NCBI GenBank assembly: GCA_964631865.1
Contig: CAZWAK010000013.1
Location: 12,802 to 76,801 of the forward strand
DNA: 64,000 nucleotides
Origin: JAFDVL01 sp964631865
Lineage (GTDB): Bacteria > Acidobacteriota > Blastocatellia > RBC074
Direction: 5' to 3'
Under the pieces are notes generated by a model. It did not search any database and was not told the DNA's origin. It was given only the letters and a program-made list of their open reading frames with translations. Numbering within the stretch: position 1 is the first letter of the stretch; each line of letters begins with the position of its first letter. Both the position numbers and the translations under genes were made by a program. Below, in pieces: positions 59,821 through 64,000 of this stretch.

Positions 59821-61134
59821 CTAAATGAATTCGTTGAAGAGATTTTCCAGATATTCCTGGCGACCGCTGCGATTCGTTTTGACTTCGCCCATCTTCAAAG
59901 CAAGCGGTTCCAATTCCTCAAAACTCGCTTTGCCCTTCTCAATCTTTTTGCCCAGTTCGCTGTCCCACGACGAATAGCGTTGTTTGACAAAATCGGCGAT
60001 GCGCCCGTCTTGCCGAATCTTCGCCGCAATCTTCAAGCCGCGCGCGAACGTGTCCATTCCGGCGATGTGCGCAAGGAACAAATCATCCGGCTCAAAACTT
60101 TCGCGCCGCACTTTGGCATCGAAGTTCAAACCGCCCGTCGTGAAGCCGCCCATCTTCAACACGCACAACATCACGTGCGCGCCGATGTATAAATCGGTCG
60201 GGAATTGATCGGTGTCCCAGCCCAATTGCCAATCGCCCATGTTCGCGTCAATCGAACCGAGCGCGTTCGCCGCAATCGCTGTTTCCAAATCGTGCTGCAT
60301 CGTGTGCTGTGCAATTTGCGCGTGATTGGTTTCAATGTTGAGTTTGAAGTCTTTCAGCAAGCCGTATTGCCGCAGGAAGTTCAGACACGTCGCGGCGTCC
60401 GTGTCGTACTGATGTTTGGTCGGCTCTTTGGGTTTGGGTTCAATGTAAAACGGCCCCGTGAACCCGATCTTCTTTTTGTGTTCGACCGCCATGTGCATAA
60501 ACGCGCCGAGGTGATCCAGTTCGCGTTTCATATCCGTATTGAGCAGCGTGAAGTAGCCTTCGCGCCCGCCCCAGAACACATAGCCTGCGCCACCGAGTTC
60601 GTGCGTGACTTCGAGAGCTTTCTTCACCTGCGCCGCCGCGTACACGAACGCATCAAGATTCGGCGATGTCGCTGCGCCGTGCATAAAGCGTGGATGTTGG
60701 AACAAACACGCCGTGCCCCAGAGCAGTTTCTTGCCCGAATTCTTTTGCGCTTTGGCGAGCATCTTCGTGATCTTGTCAAAGATTTTGTTCGTCTCTTTCA
60801 GGTTCTTGCCTTCGGGCGAAACGTCGCGGTCGTGAAAGCAGTAATAATCAATCTGGAGTTTTTCGAGCAATTCAAAAAACACGTCAATGCGTTTGATTGC
60901 GTTGTCTACCGATTCCGCGAAATCATCCCACGGACGCACGGCAGTCGGCATCCCGAAAATTTCCCAGCCACGTCCGCGCATCGTGTGCCAGAAACAGGAC
61001 GCAAAGCGCAAATGCTCGCGCATCGGTTTGCCTTCGACGAGTTCATCGGGGTTGTAATGTTTGAAGGCAAACGGATTGCGCGAATCTGCGCCTTCGTATT
61101 GGATCGCTTTGATCTTGGGAAACGCTTCAGCCAT
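59821..61134 (-). CDS. xylA: xylose isomerase
   Basis: 437 residues from MAEAFPKIKAI at 61134, the normal length for class II enzymes; the frame upstream is noncoding. YYCFHDRDVSPEG contains the catalytic His. GYVFWGGREGYFTLLNTDMK and FYIEPKPKEPTKHQYD carry metal-binding Glu residues. NIETNHAQ, SIDANMGDWQLGWDTDQFP hold the remaining Asp/His ligands. It converts D-xylose to D-xylulose in the cytoplasm. No xylulokinase or regulator is adjacent, so its regulation is not evident. Confidence 0.95.
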   Translation of the reverse strand: MAEAFPKIKAIQYEGADSRNPFAFKHYNPDELVEGKPMREHLRFASCFWHTMRGRGWEIFGMPTAVRPWDDFAESVDNAIKRIDVFFELLEKLQIDYYCFHDRDVSPEGKNLKETNKIFDKITKMLAKAQKNSGKKLLWGTACLFQHPRFMHGAATSPNLDAFVYAAAQVKKALEVTHELGGAGYVFWGGREGYFTLLNTDMKRELDHLGAFMHMAVEHKKKIGFTGPFYIEPKPKEPTKHQYDTDAATCLNFLRQYGLLKDFKLNIETNHAQIAQHTMQHDLETAIAANALGSIDANMGDWQLGWDTDQFPTDLYIGAHVMLCVLKMGGFTTGGLNFDAKVRRESFEPDDLFLAHIAGMDTFARGLKIAAKIRQDGRIADFVKQRYSSWDSELGKKIEKGKASFEELEPLALKMGEVKTNRSGRQEYLENLFNEFI

Positions 61135-61382
61135 ATCGGTTGTGATGTCCTTTGTGAAAGAGTTAGTAATTTTTGCTTTTGGAATAATGCGAATTGAGAG
61201 GCGGGATTGTATCGTGTGCGAAGCCGAAAGCAAAAGGGCTGAGGGCGCTCAAGACGCTTCTTTGCAATCCGCTGCCAATAGACAGACCCTGTCCGCCCGC
61301 TCACCAACCATTTCGGCAGGAGAGGAAACTACTTCAAGAATTTTGTCTGCATCTGATCTTGCTGCTGCGACGCCTCGCGTTT

Positions 61383-62522
61383 TCAGACCTTCTTCGGCAC
61401 GCGATAACTTTGCCGCGCCCGCACGCGCACATCTTCGCCATTCACGCGGACGGACAGATGATGAAATTGACCGGGCTGCAAAGGCTTGGCGGGGTAATAG
61501 CCGAGCGTGTACTGATGGCCTAAATCTTCGGCGATGTCTTTGAAAGCTTGTGTGACTTCGCGCACGGTGTCGGCATTGAAATAGCGCCCGGCGCTGAAAT
61601 CTGCGAGCCGTCGCAAATCGTTGCGGCTTTCTGTACCGAGAAAAATCGAACGATGAGGAACTCCGCTGGCGCTGGGAAAAGTGGTTCCGGTTCCCGACCA
61701 GCCGCCGCGTATCGCACGTTGCAACGGCACGCTTTCGTTGTGAATGATTGGATAAATCAGGACATCGTTTTCCTCGACCAGATTGAACGTGCGTTGCGGC
61801 AAGCGAACTTCCGTCGGCTCGCGCATCATTTCTTCGCGGCTCGGCGCGCACGTGAACGCTTCCCGATCCATGCCGTCGGTAAATAACACGACCGCTTTGC
61901 GGCCTTCCATCGGCGCGAGGGTTTGCGTGAGGATGTTATGCAGCCGCGTATTCAAACTGGTATTCAAACGGATGAACTTGTCCTTCGCGGCTTGCTGAAT
62001 CGCCTCGCGCAACACGGCGCGATCATTCGTGAATTCGCAGAGCGTTTTGTTGTTGCCGTCGAACGTCGTCACCATCACGCGATCAGCGGGGCGCAAGCTT
62101 TCGATGAACTCTGTCGCGGCATACAGAATCGCTTGTTTCTTGTGCTTGTCGCTGTCCGAGGTGTCCAGCATCAACACGATATGAAACGGAACCCAATCGT
62201 CAGAGAAATGCGCGATGTCCTGCCGAATGCCGTCTTCGTACACAACAAAATCTTTCTGCTTCAAAAACGGCACATAACGCCCGCTGCGATCCGTCACCGT
62301 CACGGGCACAGGAATCAACGTCGTGTTGACCTTGATCGTGTTGTCGGCAGAAGGTTCAGCGACCGGCGCAGGCAACGGTTTGGCTTCTGAGGCAGGCGCA
62401 GGCTTGGTTTCAGGTGGTGTAACGACGCGCTGCACTTTGCGCCCGGATTGCGGGAAGCTGACGAGAGAAATGGCTACGATGAGCAACAAGGAAACGATAG
62501 GACGAACGGAATAATCACGCAT
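61383..62522 (-). CDS. VWFA-related domain protein, secreted
   Basis: 379 residues. Signal peptide 1-25. Pro/Ala linker to about 60, then a beta-rich segment (TLIPVPVTVTDRSGRYVPFL, KDFVVYEDGIRQDIAHF). The VWA domain begins at IVLMLDTSDSDK (MIDAS DxSxS) and includes VVLFTDGMDRE. The C-terminus YTLGYYPAKPLQPGQFHHLS, VRARQSYRVP is the ending typical of this Acidobacteriota family. Function unknown; probably periplasmic binding. Confidence 0.9.
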   Translation of the reverse strand: MRDYSVRPIVSLLLIVAISLVSFPQSGRKVQRVVTPPETKPAPASEAKPLPAPVAEPSADNTIKVNTTLIPVPVTVTDRSGRYVPFLKQKDFVVYEDGIRQDIAHFSDDWVPFHIVLMLDTSDSDKHKKQAILYAATEFIESLRPADRVMVTTFDGNNKTLCEFTNDRAVLREAIQQAAKDKFIRLNTSLNTRLHNILTQTLAPMEGRKAVVLFTDGMDREAFTCAPSREEMMREPTEVRLPQRTFNLVEENDVLIYPIIHNESVPLQRAIRGGWSGTGTTFPSASGVPHRSIFLGTESRNDLRRLADFSAGRYFNADTVREVTQAFKDIAEDLGHQYTLGYYPAKPLQPGQFHHLSVRVNGEDVRVRARQSYRVPKKV

Positions 62523-62870
62523 ACACGGCTCCTTTGACGCGGACGTTGCAAAGAGGCGACAACGATTTTTTGTTGTGATGGAATCGGAAAAGGAGAACCG
62601 ATGCGCGGCATTATACGCCTGTCGGTTGGATTTGTGAACTCAATGCCAATAGAACGCGGATCAAACAGATGAAACGGAATATCACAGATCCAACTAAGAA
62701 AATCCGCTTCGATCCGTATCATCTGATTCATCCGTGTTCTATCAAAGCCATTTCCATTACGCCGTCACTGGCTCATAAAACTTCCAGCTTGTTTTGAAAT
62801 CGCGCATTCATTTCTGCTTCGTCAAAATCGCCTGCACCACTTCAATCAGGATGCAGTTTGCGCTGTCGCA
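62523..62870. other. intergenic region, 348 bp
   Basis: Contains the hairpin repeat at 62648-62747 and presumably the VWFA gene promoter. The rest (62750-62870) shows no gene. Confidence 0.5.
62648..62747. repeat. hairpin repeat of the 'atccgtgttctat' family
   Basis: Left aatagaacgcggatcaaaca...; right gtatcatctgattcatccgt...gttctat. Third locus of this family; here 124 bp from the nearest stop. Confidence 0.7.
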
Positions 62871-64000
62871 TCACATCGTGTAGCCCTCGCGGTACGGCGG
62901 GTCTACGAAGCTGTTGGCCTTCTCGTGGTTGGTCACTTTCATCTGCGTTGTGTCCCACACGAGCTTTTCGCCCGGCAGCCGTTGCGCCAGACAGCCAAGC
63001 AACAACGCTTCCGTGACGGGTGCTTGGGCCTCGAAGTTGACCAGCGATGGCGCGCCGCCTTTGCACGCCGCAATCCATGCATCAATCGCACCGTCGCGGC
63101 GCTGGCTGGCTTGGGTCGGCGCTGATGGCGCAGCGGCTTGCCCTTCCGGTCTTGGAGTTTGCGTTGTGCTTTGCGCGCTGGCTTGCGGTTCCGGTCGCGG
63201 CGGCAATACATACTTCGGCGAGGGCGGATAGACGCGCGGGTTGTCGCCATTGAAGCCCGCGAGCAAGAATCCCTTGTCGCCGACATACATCACGCCTTCC
63301 TGCCGATGCCGAAACTGCTGCTCGTCCTGTTCGTTGAGACCAGCGGGACGCGGCGGATGTAAGCCGCCGTCGTACCACGACAAGTGCACCGCCGGATTCG
63401 CTCCACGCGCCGGAAAGTCCAGATGCACGATGGAAGCTTGCGGGAACGTTTCTTCATACGATTCGCCCGAACAAGCTTCGACAGACGTCGGCGGCGTCAA
63501 GCCGAGAATTTTGAAAACCCCCGCAAAGCTGTAGCAGCCCATATCGCCGAACGAACCGCAGCCAAAGTCGTACCAGCCGCGCCAGACGAACGGCTGATAG
63601 GCTTTGTTGTATGGCCGCTGCGGCGCGGGGCCGACCCACATATCCCAATTCAGATTTTGCGGCACAGGCATCATCTCTTTCGGGCGCTCTACGGCTTGCG
63701 GCCAATAGGGACGGCTCGACCAATTGTGAACTTCGCGCACGCGACCGATGGCTCCATCGGCAATCCATTCGGAGATGGTGTTTGTCGCCGCGCTCGAAGG
63801 ATTGTTCACGGGCAGCGACGTGACGACTTTCATCTCGCGTGCGACCGCTGCCATCCGACGCGCTTCGCCAATCGAATGCGCCATCGGCTTCTGACACAAC
63901 ACGTGCTTGCCCTTGCGCATCGCGGCCAGCGAAATCGGCGCGTGCCAATGATCGGGCGTCGCCACATACACGGCGTCGAGGTCGGCTTCTTTCTCCAACA
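62871..64000 (-). CDS. Gfo/Idh/MocA family oxidoreductase, N-terminus outside window
   Basis: At least 376 residues; the frame runs past 64000. DAVYVATPDHWHAPISLAAM, GKHVLCQKPMAHSIGEAR is the dinucleotide-fold end with the catalytic Lys in the QKP motif. The middle WRGWYDFGCGSFGDMGCY and the C-terminal GAIDAWIAACKGGAPSLVNF are typical of secreted acidobacterial/planctomycete members. They oxidise or reduce sugar derivatives with NAD(P). An insertion rich in Pro/Gln/Ala near the end is unusual. Start not visible. Confidence 0.9.
   Translation of the reverse strand, partial: LEKEADLDAVYVATPDHWHAPISLAAMRKGKHVLCQKPMAHSIGEARRMAAVAREMKVVTSLPVNNPSSAATNTISEWIADGAIGRVREVHNWSSRPYWPQAVERPKEMMPVPQNLNWDMWVGPAPQRPYNKAYQPFVWRGWYDFGCGSFGDMGCYSFAGVFKILGLTPPTSVEACSGESYEETFPQASIVHLDFPARGANPAVHLSWYDGGLHPPRPAGLNEQDEQQFRHRQEGVMYVGDKGFLLAGFNGDNPRVYPPSPKYVLPPRPEPQASAQSTTQTPRPEGQAAAPSAPTQASQRRDGAIDAWIAACKGGAPSLVNFEAQAPVTEALLLGCLAQRLPGEKLVWDTTQMKVTNHEKANSFVDPPYREGYTM

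Noticed and set aside
60205..61197. 330-residue plus-strand open frame
   Set aside because: Antisense of xylose isomerase; no recognisable domain.

Overview
The window is a 64 kb piece of a draft bacterial scaffold (two runs of 10 Ns, at 17900-17909 and 52477-52486). It is moderately GC-rich and gene-dense. The gene set fits a Gram-negative, aerobic or facultative heterotroph of the Acidobacteriota, probably Blastocatellia-like: a TonB-dependent receptor end, a TonB-type transducer, LptD, VWFA-related and BNR/sortilin-like secreted proteins, Uma2, YgiT/DUF4258 pairs, a split B12-dependent mutase and complex II. The taxon is inferred from gene style; there is no rRNA or other phylogenetic marker to settle it.

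Layout. 1-8025: end of an outer-membrane receptor, two TPR proteins, Uma2, a small operon (sugar isomerase-like, phytanoyl-CoA dioxygenase-like, DMT-type transporter) and a TonB-like protein. 8318-17834: acyl-CoA synthetase, LptD, a membrane HDIG phosphodiesterase, and a histidine kinase/NtrC-type regulator pair. 18046-28681: an Ala-rich lipoprotein, a deacetylase, mutase large subunit, an active/inactive M16 peptidase pair, the B12-binding mutase subunit, ComF and MreB. 29140-31380: HNH nuclease, GNAT, a broken four-helix-bundle gene inside a large inverted repeat, and an ImmA/IrrE-like protein.

31451-40993 is a 9.5 kb integrated element in a tRNA-Glu gene, bounded by 46-bp direct repeats. 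It carries a tyrosine integrase, an AlpA/excisionase-type HTH, a DUF3987 primase/helicase-like protein, a terminase-small-subunit-like HTH, a chain of ATGA-coupled small genes, an HTH/metallopeptidase pair with a two-sided operator, and a SWIM zinc-finger miniprotein. The set resembles a phage satellite more than a prophage or ICE.

41321-54875: a GMC oxidoreductase with its Tat-exported partner, a DUF4258/YgiT pair, then two different complex II gene sets. One is an E. coli-like frd set (frdA, five inserted accessory genes, frdB, frdC, frdD) on the minus strand. The other is a single-cytochrome-b sdhCAB set on the plus strand. An SDR-type gene lies between them. 54916-64000: an MFS transporter, a 1040-residue BNR protein, xylose isomerase, a VWFA protein and a partial Gfo/Idh/MocA oxidoreductase.

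Across the whole window, hairpins built from short tandem words, different at each site, sit directly against stop codons (15 of 18 loci). One contains the four-helix-bundle gene, and two have become part of a protein C-terminus. This is the most distinctive pattern in the window.
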